Shown here piece by piece: positions 37,400-50,165 of a DNA stretch of 64,000 nucleotides. The position numbers and the translations under genes were made by a program. The first letter of the stretch is position 1. Each line of letters opens with the position of its first letter. The notes below the pieces were generated by a model that worked only from the letters and a program-made list of their open reading frames with translations, ran no database searches and was not told where the DNA came from. Origin of the DNA: Cubamyces lactineus (Eukaryota; Basidiomycota; Agaricomycetes; Polyporales; Polyporaceae); NCBI GenBank assembly GCA_022376465.1, contig JACDTU010000021.1:186001-250000 (forward strand), read 5' to 3'.

Positions 37400-39845
37400 T
37401 CAGGGTACGTAAGGAGGAAGGGTGTCCGCTACACTGAGCAACGAGGGCGAATATCGAGTCCCGGGGACAACCAGTCGCTCTGTGGGCACTAGTTCGACTA
37501 TATGCTGCCGTCTAGGAACTCCGTGGATATGAGCGTTGGTCATGAATGAGGATAGCTCAGAATCATCCAATGCGGCATGGATTCTGGGGGTTCGAGGGTC
37601 GTCGAAGTCATCAAGTCTGCCAGGCGCTAGCCCAGCGGAAACGACCCCTCTCCCGTCCCACAAGCAGTGGACGTCCTGCCCTGTAATGATCTGTGCTAGA
37701 CGGCCCGACTCGACATGCCGAACCTCGATAAAGGTAGTGTTGAATAGCACAACATAGGGCGCGTGCCAGGCTGCTTGCATAGCCGTCCCTTCCCACTCGA
37801 TGATTGGTGGTGAACGCGAAGGTGCGCCTCGCTTGTCCACATACAACCCGAATTCTATGTGCATGTACAGTCGTCAGAAGGCCCCTTGTATGCATAGTGT
37901 CGGTGGCCGCACCGTCATAGCATAGAAGAAACTCATCTTCACGTATACGAAACATCGCAATTGGTCTGTTGGTACCTGGTCTCTTGCCTAAGGTGCGGAG
38001 ATCCTCGTCTAACGGGATGGTAGCACTTGATAGACTGTACGCGCGAGTATGTGAGTATCGCTCAAGAAAAGCGAGATTCGGGATGACTCGACATACTCAG
38101 ATAGGTCCATGATCTCGAATCCTCTCGTACAGAGCACGCAAACTTTGGTCTTGAGGAACAACAGGTCGTGCGAGTCTGACGGTAGGAAGAAGTCCTGGCA
38201 CGTCTCAGATCAACGCTAGACTAAAGTGATAGACCAGAATATACCTTGAAGACGGCGATTCTTGGAGCACCGTGGCCGTCTTCGGAACGCGATACTTCTA
38301 TGACTCGAAAAACACTGTCTAGCTGCAAGATTACGTTCAGCGTGTGCTCAGCAGACGACGAAATGACCTTTTGGCTGAGGTGTCACTTACACCCTTTCTC
38401 TTCTTCGAAATAATCAGCGTACGACCACCTATGTGGCCCACACTAAAGAAATGTATGGGCGTTTGCGGATTGCTGAGCCGCTGCAGGCCAAACGCAGGCA
38501 GTTTGGCTTGCCGGTCGTTGGTCGGTACTACGCTTTGCAGATCCACCGCATAGAGCACCTGAACACATCGTTCGACCAGTCAGAGAAAGTGGGTGAATCC
38601 ATAGAATTTAAGCCTCCCACCACACCTTCTCAGCGAGGACGATCAACAGATCATAGTCTGCCAAAAAGGCGATCTGTGTAACCATCCTCAACGACATCAC
38701 TCGCTGAACCGCTATAATGGAAGAATAACATGAGGCAGATTAAAGCCTCTCCAAAGGAATGACCTCAGTTCCTCACTTACACTCAGGATGTTTCGGCATG
38801 CCCACCCACACTCCGTCTTCACTCCCTATGGCAACAAACTGGCGACCATCGCTTGTTCCTACATAGCATGCTGAGATACCGCGGTCCACGCCCGAACCCA
38901 ATGAAACGCACCAAATGGCAGTGTACATGATATATACCCTGTCACCAAACCCGACTGGTGGGCAGGAGCTTCCTGGCTCGATGCCGTATTGGACGTGATA
39001 GTTTCGAGGCTAAAAATGCTGTTCGGTTCTTGCGCGGCCTTGCGGGCGCTGATTGCCTCCAGCATCTTCCGTCTCCACTCGTTACGTTGTTCTATCGTGC
39101 TCGCGTAGAGCGTGTACGAACCCCCGTTTCGGCCATGGTCGTGGAATGAGAGAGGATAGAGCGTATCGCCCCCATTATCGCTAGATAATGCCGGGTCGGG
39201 CGATACTCGGCCGGGCGATTCGCTGCGTGTAGTTCGCATCATCCGGCTGAGGGTGTTGCTGCGCTGCACTGGTCGTACTGCGAGGCTTTCCAGAGCGAGA
39301 AATTCTAATCGTACAGGCTGCCCCACGGTGAGCCTATGGTACAGCCTTCGAATACCGGAGAAGACAATGCATACAGATTTCCATACAACATACTTGAGGC
39401 TCGTTCCTTGGCCTTGCTGCTTCGTCATGACCACTGATCGACAAACCTTAGAGGCGGCGCCGTCGAACGGTATCGATGGACCCACTATAGTTATCAAAGA
39501 GTATGACCCAGAGCTGTTTCCAGCCAGCGCCGCTCATCGTCCGCTTCAGCGGGCTCATCTCGGTTTGGCGGAGCAGTGGCCCCGCGTGGACGACCTCGCG
39601 GCTCTCGTCTGTCAAGGCCATGTCCTAGCAGTGGCGTTTCAGAGTCTATCATTGCTGTCGTCGTAACCAACCCTGTGAGAACGTATACACACCACCACGG
39701 TGCTTGTGTCCTTGAATTCGAGTCTCTCGCCATACCAGCGGGCGAGACTGAAGCGACCTTCTCTGGGTCCTATCATCATGTATGATACATCAGTTTTTCG
39801 GAGAAGGGCGAGGTGCTGGCAGCCAAGATACCGCACCTGAACCAC
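37400..39845 (-). CDS. PH and CNH part of a Rom2-type Rho GEF, catalytic DH domain absent
   Basis: Many small exons on the - strand. From the 5' side: ERLEFKDTSTVV, then MALTDESREVVHAGPLLRQT (exon 39624-39486) and WKQLWVILFDNY joined to MVMTKQQGQG: the DH-PH linker and PH start. RPVRLEFLALES, LYPLSFHDHGRNGGSYTLYA and NEWRRKMLEAI complete the PH domain. The CNH domain follows: YISCTLPFGTSDGRQFVAIG, EDGVWVGMPKHPE, LADYDLLIVLAEK, HFFSVGHIGGRTLIISKKRK, FFLPSDSHDLLFLKTK and EFGLYVDKRG...IIEWEG, ending near PPYVP and TGA at 37402-37400. Rom1/Rom2 activate Rho1 for cell-wall synthesis through the DH domain. No DH sequence is found in the 800 bp upstream, where the kinase gene already ends. A truncated copy, or a DH-less PH-CNH protein starting near 39845, are both possible. 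Confidence 0.65.
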
Positions 39846-40654
39846 CGTTCGCTTCGTGTTCTTCCATTGTAGATTGTGGACCGGTGGGAGTCGAAAGCTG
39901 CTACAGAGAGCTGCGCACGAGAATTAAAGAGTGTAGTCGCTGCCTGTACCTCCGGATACAAGGCGGCCAATCGATCATGGACTAGCGTGTGGAAGAGGTA
40001 TAGTCATGTCCCGAAGAGACGATTGCAGAGTTGTTATGATCAGCCCCGCTGGGCGGCAGCTTCAAGAATGAAGAGGCCGTGCAAAGTGTACCGCCGCCCG
40101 GAGCGATCGCGACGGTGATAGTCGATGCGGTCATTTTCCATACAGTAACCGGACATGAAGCGCGCGCCTCGTAAGTTGTACAGCGTGCCTGGTCCAACAG
40201 ACTATGAAGTTGCCACGGAAACCATGGTATATGTATTTTGCGGATTATAAGTATGCAGAAGGAACAGATGCTGTAGCTATGACATGAGTGCGGATCCACC
40301 GAAGCCTGGGATATCATATACTCGGGAAGCGACAAGTAACTAAGAAAGGAGACGATTGAGCGGCGTCCAGGGGGGAACCGGTCACGACAAACGGGGGAGG
40401 CAGCGAACACGAAGACGGAGATACCAAGACCAATAGCGTTACCAGAGAAATGACAGATAAAATGGGAAGTCTGGGAGAGGGGAGGGGAGGAGAGGAATTA
40501 GGCGCTGGAAATATAGGTAGAGCGACACGAGCCAGAGTCGTATGAACAGTGCTGGGGCGATGGTATGGACACATGTATGTACGATGCTGCGGACGTGATA
40601 GTCATGCCAATGCGAGACGAGGCGTATGCTGTTGGGTGAGGACGGCGTGATTGC
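39846..40654. other. intergenic where a DH domain would be expected; none seen
   Basis: Translated on the - strand this 809-bp stretch gives only short, low-complexity frames. It includes a purine-rich tract near 40440-40500, probably 3' untranslated sequence of the kinase gene. Confidence 0.5.
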
Positions 40655-43600
40655 TCACCGCTGAAGGTCAGCGCGCCTGAAGTGAACGGTCAGTAGGGCT
40701 CATCAATCGCTCGTGAGTTGAGGTACGCACTGTCTGAGGGTGTCGTACAAGAACTTGTAGCTTCTGAGGTTACCCTTCAGTCGTCTAATGTCCAAACTGT
40801 ACGTGTCGTCGAGGCGATCCAAGCGGGTCAACTCGACCGAGAACCGCACTTCGTCGCCAGCGTCTTGTTGCGTGTCGCCGTATATGGTTTCCAGAGAGAT
40901 AGGTGAGGGCACCTCGACGGCAGGTGCAGCAGCAGCAAGCACCGTCTCCGAAGTCGCCTCGGACTCCAAGGAGGGCGAGACCTGGTGGAGGGTACCAGTG
41001 GAGACTTGCGAAGATTGACGACGCATGAGCAAGCCTCGCAGCATGCCACCTGTGGATGCGCTGAACGAGTTGTTGGATTGCGAAGGAAGGGGCAAGCCAC
41101 GCTTGTCGACCTAAGGCAATGTTAGCACTTGCATCATGATATCTTCGATTGCGACAATGAACAATAGCACATACCCCATTCGAGGCTGCTGAGCCGACCA
41201 TTGTAAACGCAGCAAGGCTACCAGAGCCATCGCGCAGTCCGAGCCCAGCACGCTTCCTCTTCGGCCTGATACACCTATACTTGTACTCGTGCTCGATAGC
41301 AATATCGATGCCCATGCCCTCCAAGACGGCCTTGACGTGTTTCATGACCTCCGGCGGCGAGCCGGTCGTGATCGTCGTTTGATCGACGGCACCGTGGTGC
41401 ACGCGGAGGTTGACCCGCGCACCATTGAACTGCTTGAGAACGCGGTCGGTGAAGCTGTGTGGCGCAAACGATGTATCCGACGACGGCGTCGCGGTGAGCG
41501 GGAGAGGCGAGTGCAGCTTCTCCTGGCCAGGCGTAGTGAGGTGCTGTGCAGCCGCAGTGTTGATGGTGACCGGTGCAGAAGGCATGAGTCGTTGGGTGGG
41601 GCGCTCGAGGTCGGCGGGAGGGACAACCTTCTCCGCTTCAGAGTCAGAGATGTCGGGACGACCTTTGCTCTTCGAGCGGAACCATTGCATAACCTTGCTG
41701 GCTTTGACCGTCGACGCGGGAATAGGCACACGCTGGCCTTTCCAGGTGCTTGAAGGGTATCCACCAGCCACGTCTTGACCAGTCCGCATGACTTGGGGTG
41801 TCGCGGGAGGCACGATCTCTGACTTCGGCGGTACCGCGGGCGCAGCGACTTCTTCTGGGGTGCGAGACTTCTGTAACGATACATCGGGCTTCTCTTTCAT
41901 GGGGGTCTCCGTGCCCTTCTTTGACCGAGGCTTCATGGCCCCTGCGACCATCACAGTGAGCGTGTTGCGCCTCGATGCCTTCTTGCCATTCACAGAGCCG
42001 CCTGGGCTGAGAAGCGAAACGTCTGCGCTCGTGTCCGCGACGCTGGCCGTGGACGAGGGCACCTGAACGCTCGAAGGCCGCCGCCCTGTGTCTTTGACCG
42101 AGGCGGGGACGTCCTTCGATGGTGAACGCCCGATAGCGTTCGCCTGCTCCCCACCTGATCCAGACGTGAACATCTTCGATATGCCGATCTTGTCGATGGA
42201 CAGCCCCTTCTTGTGTCGGCTCTGCTTCGACGATCCCGAGCCTGTCGATCCGTTGCTGCCGTTCTGGTAGTGCGCAACCTTCTCCTCCGCAGTCGCCGCA
42301 GGTGTTGCAGGCGGGCCGGTGACCTCGATGGCCACAACCGGCGCGGGCTCTAGTGAAACAGCCGCGGCGGGCTGCGCAGGAGCTACCGTCTCTTGTGCGC
42401 GCGTGTTCGAGGTAGGTGTGCCCGGCAGAGGCTTCTGCGACGCCCGACGGTCGATGTCCAACGACTGCTTCCTCGCGCTGCGTTCTTGCGACGCAGACGA
42501 GCCATTGACGTGAGCCCGCTGGGCCTCCGGCTTCGATTCCGACTCTCCATACTCCACCTGGATCGTATGGCGGTTCGGCTGCTTCGAGCGCTTGGACTCT
42601 GGAGACGTCTTCACCGGCGCGAACGCAGTCGGTGGTGGGACCGCAGACTTGGGCACTTCGTCGATCTGCATCCTGTCATCCTTGACGCCATTCGACATCT
42701 CTGCAGCACCTTGGCCCGTGGGCAACGAGATCGACGGGACCTCTTGAGAAGGCGACGGTGCGAACGGATCGTCCTCAAGACCCAGAGGCGACGTCGTCGG
42801 CAGTACGATGGCCGAGCTGACGCCGCGCCGACCAGACGTCGGCGCAGAGGTCTCGTACAAGAACTCGGGCTGAGCCTGCTGAGCATACCTCTGCTCGCGA
42901 TGGCTCCTCGACCCAGATGAGCCGGGCGACGCATACGTGTCCGTCCTTGCGCTCTGGCTGCGAGCCATCTTGGAAGCCGACACCTCCGCAGACGCCGCCT
43001 GCTTCATCTGCCGCTGGTACGCAAGTCTCTTCTGGTGATGTTGCTCGATCGCAGTCCGCTCCAGCTCTGCGACGCTCTTCTCGAACAGGTGGGCGTATGG
43101 AGCGAGCCACCTGTGCGCCATAATAGTCGGCAGGTCTGCCCGACGTGCAGGGTCCGGTACTAGCATGATCGACAGCAGGTCACGAGCGTCCTCGGAGATG
43201 TAGTCGGGGAAAGACAGCGGAGTGTTGACGATGTACTTGTACAACAGGTTGATGTTATCCCCATCCGGATTCGCGGGGTCGTCGTCGAAGGGCAGGTAAC
43301 CGGCCAGCATCGCATACAAGATCACCCCGCACGACCAGATGTCGACCGCAGACCCGACATACAGGCCGTCGGAGATGACCAGCTCCGGAGCCGCATAGCA
43401 AGGAGAGCCACAGCTCGTTTGCATGAGATCATCCGCGCGATGCTCGAAGCGGTTGGCGAACCCGAAGTCGGTGATGATCACATTGCGATGACGGTCGAGG
43501 AGCAGATTCTCGAGCTTCAGGTCCCGATGGACAATTTTCTTTTGGTGAATGTACCAGACGCCGGATATGAGTTGCGAGAAGAGCTTGCAGGCATCCTTCT

Positions 43601-44223
43601 CCCGCAAATAGCGGTGCGCGAGGATGTGGTCGAACAGCTCACCGCCGGAGGCGTATTCGAGGATGATACCGATGTACTTGTCCGTCTCGATCACGTCGTA
43701 CAGTCGGACAATGTTGGGATGTTTGAGGGTCTACAGCCCGCACGTTCATGCGCGTCCCCGGGAAGCGAATGACAACGTATGAAACACGTACCCGTAGCAC
43801 CTCGATCTCCCGCTCCACCTTCGACATCCGCACGCTCGAGTCGATGTTTCCACGGCGGATGAGCTTCACGGCCACTTCTTCGCCCCATTGCATGTGCAGA
43901 CCGAGCTTGACTTTGCCAAACTCCCCTTCGCCCAGCGTCTGGAGGAGCAGGTACGGCCCGAACTTGGGAATGGTGCGCCTAGGATGTGCTGCAGCATACT
44001 CGAGAGCAGCGGGGTGCGAGTAGATGTCGCGATAGGCGGGCTGCTCTTCTTGTTGAGGTTGAGACGTCACGACGTTGTGCGACGCACGCTTCCGCGTTGC
44101 CGACGACTGCGAGTTGGGCGAAGTCGAACTAGTCGGTTGAACAGAGACCGGCCGGGCTCCATGCTGGCGCGACGGCCCCGGCTGGGAGCCATCGGGGACT
44201 TGGAGGCTGGAAAACGGATCCAT
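40655..44223 (-). CDS. CAMKL serine/threonine protein kinase with C-terminal KA1 domain (KIN4-like)
   Basis: ATG at 44223-44221, TGA at 40657-40655, few introns, about 1,100 residues. A Ser/Pro-rich leader precedes the kinase domain: LGEGEFGKVKLG (glycine loop), VAVKLIRRG (catalytic Lys), an intron, HPNIVRLYDVIETDKYI, IVHRDLKLENLLL (catalytic loop), ITDFGFANRF (DFG), SCGSPCYAAPELV (activation segment with T-loop) and DIWSCGVILYAMLAGYLPF. The domain ends HRWLAPYAHLFEKSVAELE. A long, basic, Ser-rich tail follows with many possible phosphosites. A KA1 domain closes the protein: FNGARVNLRVHHGAVDQTTI, HEYKYRCIRPKRKRAG and FSVELTRLDRLDDTYSLDIR to LRQRADLQR. KA1 binds acidic membrane lipids. The KIN4 assignment rests on the kinase C-lobe sequence; KIN1/MARK is the alternative. 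Confidence 0.88.
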
Positions 44224-44954
44224 GGAGGGAGGAGAGGGGAGATCCGGGGAAAGTGAACCAAGCTGGACGCAGGTTGTGAGAAAAGATGAGGAAAAGAAGA
44301 CGCTGACACAAGCGTACGATTTAAGCGACGCGGTAGCGTGATAGCGTGATGTTGCACTCGTCGTCAATGTGAACGGCGTGGAGCAGAGCGAGACTCTGGT
44401 GCGGACAAGGGCTCGTCGTTGAGGACGGCCTCGAGGTGGAGGATGGTGGCAGAACAAAGAGAGGCGGGCACCGGGAAGATGCAGGAACGTGTGCGCTCTG
44501 ACTAAGCGAGCAGGAAGTGATGCGATGGTCCAGGACGCAGGGCTGTCGACAACGCCCACGGCGGGGGACGCTCCTCGACGTTGCGGAACAAGCGTTGCTC
44601 GACACTGGCGACGGCGAGCTCGCTGGCCACGTGGCGGACCTAGTTACGCCCACAACTAATCCCGATAAATTCTTCAGCTATTCACAAGGTTTACCCCTTT
44701 CCCCTGTCCATTCTACGGCTCAAAATTGCCCCCAAAATCTCTAGAATACCTCTTCATCTGTTCTGAATTGTAGTGTAACATACAGCGAGCGAATCCACCG
44801 AATAATCGAAGTGTTAGTATCACTCGATGCTCGATATCGTATGCGTTAGGCGCCCGTATGTGCCTCCCGAATTGAAGTTGTGGTGAGTACTCTCGTTGCT
44901 CAGTCTTCAACAACGAAGTTGCGATGGATCAACCTATACTTCAATGAGATTGAA
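44224..44954. promoter_or_regulatory. upstream region of the kinase gene
   Basis: 731 bp between the kinase ATG and the stop of the dehydrogenase gene, both - strand. A frame open on the - strand continues upstream of the kinase ATG to 44559, but it is CT-rich leader-like sequence. No gene is recognised. Confidence 0.4.
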
Positions 44955-46286
44955 TCATAACCCCAAGTCTCCCCGCTCGTTCAAAAGGCGTCCCTCCATC
45001 CCACCCTCGATCATCAGGACTTGGCCAGAAATATGCCCCGAAAGCGACGGCGACGATATCACAACAACTTGACCCGCAACATCCTCCGGGGTCGCAACTT
45101 TCTTCAGTGGGGTGCTAGACATATGGCGGATCTCACATCAGCCAAGGTATATCACAGATGCAATGGCGGCCGCGACGTACGTAGCCAATGCGCGATAAAT
45201 CACATTCGGGTCTTTCAGCGACTCTTCAGCCATGGGTGTCTTAACCCATCCTGTGCATCCAATCAATCGAATCAATTACGAGGACCCTGTCGAAGGTGGT
45301 ATGGTAGCATGCGACTGAGCGTACCTGGCGCGATGGTGTTCACCCGACCTTTGGGCGCGATCTTGACGATCTCGTTCTTCAGGCTGAGGCACAGGCCGTA
45401 CATCATCGCTGCATGACGAAACAGAGTCATTCATCGACAACTCCGTCAGTACGACGCCTCGGTCTCATAACCAACCTGAACAGTGCACTCACCACTCTTG
45501 GTTGCAGAATAGTCTGCATGGCCTGCCTCGCCGTACTTTCCAGCCGTACTGCCGATGAGCACAATGCCGGCCTTGTCCTTCACGCTGTCCGCCGCCTTCT
45601 CCAAACCGCGCAAGTACTCGCGTGCGACGAGAAAGGACGACGTGAGGTTCGTAGACATAGTAGATTCCCACTGCTCCAGAGTCATCTGCGCAACAGGCAC
45701 ATCTCGCGACTCATAGTACGCGTGGTTGATGACAGCAACCTGTATGGGTCCAAATCCATCTAGTGAGTCCGATGACGAGGCGAACAATCGCTGTACATCC
45801 GCCTCCTGCGCGAGGTTGGCTTGCGATACACGGAGGCGTGATGGGCCGTATTCATCCAGCAGAGGTTGAAGTGGGGCCGATTTCGTATTGTAGTGGGCGG
45901 TGACTCGTGCCCCGACCTCTGTGCATGTTTCGCGCACATCAGTAGCGGTTCAACGTTGTGTACTACATCGGACAGCCCTTCAGGCAAGAGGAAGGATGGA
46001 AGCTGAAGCCGCACGGCAACGCAAATGCGACCTCCGGCGGTATGAGGGACGGACCAAGATGAAACAGGCACAGTCTCCAATGATGGACTGGAAGTAAGGT
46101 ACTGACTGAGAAAACTGTGTACCGTGGCGAGACCGATACCTCCGCTAGCACCTGTAGGAAGGATTTCAATTGAGTTCCGTTGAGAGCGGGAGCGTATGTC
46201 AGAGAACGTTTGGGCTTCGCGACCGAGACTTGATACAAAAGCTTACCCGTGATCAGAACATGCACGTCCTCGAGACCGAAGTCCAT
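44955..46286 (-). CDS. short-chain dehydrogenase/reductase
   Basis: Exon 1 starts at 46286 (MDFGLEDVHVLITG) and is joined to GASGGIGLATVH, forming the TGxxxGIG nucleotide-binding loop. ARVTAHYNTKSAPLQPLL follows, then VAVINHAYYESRDVPVAQM (the NNAG position reads NHAY) and LIGSTAGKYGEAGHADYSATK with the catalytic Ser, Tyr and Lys in S-x12-Y-x3-K. Later exons give MMYGLCLSLKNEIVKIAPKG and RVNTIAPGWVKTPM, the classical SDR segment after the active site, then EDVAGQVVVISSPSLSGHIS and GQVLMIEGGMEGR; TGA is at 44957-44955. An NAD(P)-dependent oxidoreductase of unknown substrate, about 270 residues. The joins near 45945 and 46130 are the least certain. Confidence 0.88.
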
Positions 46287-47496
46287 TGTCTTCTCTGCGT
46301 AGCTGCTGCGTGCCAACACGTTCAATGAGTAGCTATATAGACTTCGAGATCCAGATACCCAGATATACAGGATCTCAGGTCTCAACTTTCAAGTGTGTTC
46401 TGACCTGCTTGGATGAGCACGTCGTAGTTCGCTGGAAAGGATCTTCCATCGTTAGAGTTAGGAACTCCGCATCTCGGGTCCATCCTATCCCGGTAACTGC
46501 AGACGATGATAGCTATATAAAATATAGCTACAGCATAATAGCATATGGTGATATTTCACCACGCATAGAAAAGACATACATACAATGCATACCCCTTGTA
46601 CTTGTTGGCATCTTCTGGTTAGGGTTACGCCATATGCCGCATAATTGATGCCACAGGCTTCAACCTAAACTACCGGCCTTAACACGAGTGCCATTGTGGG
46701 ATCTACGCCGCTGACTTGCTACATGTTGCCCACCATACACTTGCACTATCGAACATGAATATTGGAACGTAAGAGGAGGAATAGATACATAGTTATACAT
46801 TCGATCGAGCGGAGACTACGGCTGGTATGGACGAGATCTCAAATCACGACAGGGTCAAGTTGCAATATCGAGGGAGGTATCACAGTGCGATGCGATGAAC
46901 TCGTGAGTACTCTGAATGCGCGAGCTGCACACGCGAGTCCTTGCGGATGGTGTACGGACGGACGTACGGGAACAAGTGGCAGGGTTCGGAGACGGGATGG
47001 ACGCAAAATGGGGAGCAAACATCATAACGACTTGAGAGGCGCAACGAGGCAGTGAGGCAGAAGTCGTGACTCATGAACATGAAGGTCGTGAACACGCGTG
47101 CGGGATGAGAGCAATGGAAGAGTGGTCCAGGTTAACGAGATGCTGATGATACAAAGATCCGGGGGTCTGCTGACTATAGCGATGAACGGTTGCGACGACA
47201 AGGGGAGGTGCTTGTGTGTATGTGTGTGGTGCAGTGCGGGGTATCGAGGGGTAATTCATGTGAGACTGGGTGCGGTGCGGGGGATGCGAAGATGCAAGCG
47301 AGAAGATGAGATGGAGGTGTGACGGGGAGGGTGAGGATGAGAAGAAGTGTATGCGATGTCCAAGATAAGTGCGCGACTTGAGATATGAGATGCATGAGAT
47401 GAGATGGAGGCGTCCGTCATCAAAGCCGCCTGTCGGCCCCGACGACGACGATGTCGTGTGAACGCACAGTGAAGGAGAGCGCCGCTCAACGTGCTC
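46287..47496. other. intergenic, no gene recognised
   Basis: 1.2 kb between the dehydrogenase start and the OTU gene stop. It holds a perfect 9-bp inverted repeat with a 3-nt loop (46510-46530) and G/A-rich low-complexity sequence from about 47200 to 47420. No gene is seen. Confidence 0.4.
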
Positions 47497-49230
47497 TTAG
47501 ATCTTCAGCTCCCTGAACCCCCGGACGTCCAAGCGTCCCGTCCCGTTCTTCCGCCACTCGGCGTTCGCCTCAGGATCCTCCTCAGACGTCTCGTCCGCCG
47601 CAGCTGCGGCCTTGCTCGCCTGCTTCTGAAACCGCCCACCCGGGATGACAATCTTGCCCGCGCTCCGCGTCCGCGCCGTCGTGCTCGCAACGGCGGCTGC
47701 CCTGGGCTTAGGCAGGCCGAGCTTCTTGCGCTGGCGCCTGGTCATCGGCTTCTCCGCTGGAGGATCTGGCGGTGGCGGCGTGGGCTCAGGTGATGACATG
47801 GGTGATAGTGAGCTCACGGAGTCCGCCGATGATCCCGAAGCAGACAGATCGGGCGTATCCATGTCGTCAGTGTCCATATGCAGATCCCTGTTAGGTAGAG
47901 CCGATACAGCCGTGGACTCTTCGTTGAGCGTGGAAGCGGGGCGAGAAGAGCTCTTCGCCCGCTTCGCAGCGCTTTGCGAGCTCTCAGACGCCGCTTGCGA
48001 CGATGCTGACGATTCGTCAAACGTCCGCTTGGGTGAGCGATAAGAGTGCGGCTCTAGCGTCGACACGCTGGGAAACGCCGACGCTTGAGATGACGGTGCC
48101 GATGACGGTGGTGGGGAAGGAGAAGCAGAGCCAGGTAGAGGTATCTGTGAAGGCGTGGGCGGCGATGCCTCTTCTGCCTCTGCGACTGCCGCCTCTACAG
48201 CCTTCTCTCGCTTGGGCGCCTTACTTTGCTTCGCCTTAGCTTTCGAATCAGGTTTCTTCTTGGAAGACGGAGGAGGAGGTTGATCTGCATCTGGAGCAGG
48301 CGTCTCTTCGACGTTAGGGAGGCCTGTATGCGGGCCCCGCAGGTTCCTAATGGATGAAAAGTGCTCCCAATCGTGGTAGCTACTCCCACGTCAGACCACA
48401 GCCTCGGAAAATGCGCGACGGATGGACATACGCTACGTATACAGTGCCCTGAGTTGTGGACGGCTCAGTGTCGTCTGTGACGGTCTTGTCCGAGGCTGAT
48501 CGGAGTCGCTCCCGCCGTTGCCGTCGTTTCTGGCGACCGTCAAGCATCGAGTCGTCTGCAGTCGCGGATGCTTCTGCTTGTGCAGGCTCATCCGCGAAGT
48601 CGCCTCCGGCGGCCCACTCGATGACGTAAACCAGTCCAGGCTGGATGACTTTGACATTGCGCTTCGTCATGTGCGCAAACGCTGAGAGTTCAAGATGACC
48701 GCCATAGGTCGCTTCATGGAGGCCAATGCGTCAGGTGGGCTAAGTGCTGAGACAATTCATGGAAAACCGACCTGGTTGGCGCATGCACGAGAGATGGTGC
48801 TCTAAACCGCGCTCGTCCTCGACAAAAGGTGCATACCGCTCCTTGTGCGCCTCGATCCAATCACAAATGTCTTGCCTCAGCTTGAGGTGGTATGATGGGG
48901 TGCCATAGAGCTGGTCGGAAAGCGCCCTAAAGAGGCAATTCCCGTCGCCGATCGTGTGTGCAGCATAGAGGCCGAGCTGGCGCAGCTGGGCGTCCAGCAT
49001 CTGGCTGCTCTCTTCAGGGTTAGTCACGATGGGCTGGTGTGGGGGATCAGAGGGTGAACATGTGGCTTGGCGGGTCGATAACGATCTGACCGCTCACCTT
49101 GCCCCTGCTCCTTGTCGTGCGAGAGCGCACTAGGTGGAGGACGCTATGCGATCAGTCATCGGAGGACGACGGTCCACACGATGGACTCACTCTGTGGGGC
49201 CTGGCGAGCGTGCTTTCGCTTCGGACCCAT
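47497..49230 (-). CDS. OTU-domain cysteine protease (deubiquitinase)
   Basis: ATG at 49230-49228 begins MGPKRKHARQAPQ; two small exons (basic MRSRTTRSRGK) lead to PIVTNPEESSQMLDAQLRQL. The OTU core has GLYAAHTIGDGNCLFRALSD with the catalytic Asp and Cys, then YGTPSYHLKLRQDICDWIEA and ERYAPFVEDE. Further exons give TYGGHLELSAFAH-type sequence, NVKVIQPGLVYVIEW and, across the last introns, YHDWEHFSSIRN with the catalytic His. The C-terminal 250 residues are low-complexity, rich in Lys, Ser and Pro, with TRRQRKKLGLPKPRA and a TAA at 47499-47497. OTU proteins cleave ubiquitin chains; the layout matches fungal OTUD3-like proteins. Confidence 0.88.
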
Positions 49231-50165
49231 GTGAGAGAGAGTTGTAGTTCGTGTTCGTTGTCGTCGTCGGTGGGGTCGAGGTGGTTGAAAACCAACCGGC
49301 AAAGCGGTGTTCCGGGGTCTCGCCTAACTACGGACTTCTGACACCAGCGAAAATAACAACGTGGCTAAGGCTTCCGCGCGAGATGGCGGTCAACTATGTA
49401 TGTGTGCGTGCTGGCTGTTGGCTGAGAAGCTGGTCGCAAGGCTCCCTGCGATTGTAGTGGTGCTGAGAGGGGAAGAAGATGCCAGAAAACGATGGCAGTA
49501 CGAGTCTCGCAGCGTGTGCAGGATCACTGATCTCAGGCTGCTACAATCCGCCGGGCACGATGCACGAGGGCGGCAGTTTGAGCGGAGCCCAATCTTACGC
49601 AGATCGTTTCTGTCGCCGACTACATCCGAGGGCGGCCCGAGCTTTGCGCCTCCGCTGTGGCGAACGTTGTGGAGATCGTCTGGTCATCGCGCAGCGCATG
49701 GACCTCGACGTTGTATAACGACGTCCTCGACCCCATTCCAGCCAGTGTGCACAAGTTCCCCGACGTCGGCCGCCTCACCTCCGACGCTGCTACTCGACAT
49801 TTGTCCAGTCCCAGGCTCGTTTCTCTCACGAAGGTCCATCGAGGCTGCTGATCGCACTACCGTGGCTGCGTGGAGTCCTTCCTCCCAGAGTCCCAGGCGA
49901 GTCCCAGGCCCTTCTTACTCGACGATTATCTCGACGACAACGACGACGGCCGCGTCTCTCTCTTGCCCGCAGCTGCTTCTAAACTCAGACGTCCACGCTG
50001 CTATTCATCCCTGCGCAATCCGCAGCATCGTCTCGCCCTGAACAGCTCGACAGGACACGGATCTGTCTCAAACTCGAGCCGTAAGCGGTCACAAGCACTA
50101 TCTGGCGTCCGCAGACTGCCTTCTGTCGCGATATATACCCGTCCGGTCACTGTATTTCTAGCACC
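49231..50165. promoter_or_regulatory. divergent promoter region between the OTU gene and the next + gene
   Basis: 935 bp between diverging starts. Long + frames exist here (49361-50041) but have biased, low-complexity composition and no family pattern. GATATATACCC near 50130-50140 may be the TATA box of the + gene. Confidence 0.35.

Noticed and set aside
46510..46530. Perfect 9-bp inverted repeat with AAA loop
   Set aside because: Short AT-rich palindromes are expected by chance in spacers; no terminator or element context.
46617..46627. GGTTAGGGTTA resembling telomere repeat
   Set aside because: Fewer than two units, so no evidence of an interstitial telomere.
49361..50041. 226-residue open frame on the + strand in the OTU upstream region
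   Set aside because: Composition is low-complexity Ser/Pro/Thr/Arg, several overlapping frames are equally open, and no motif or splice pattern supports it.
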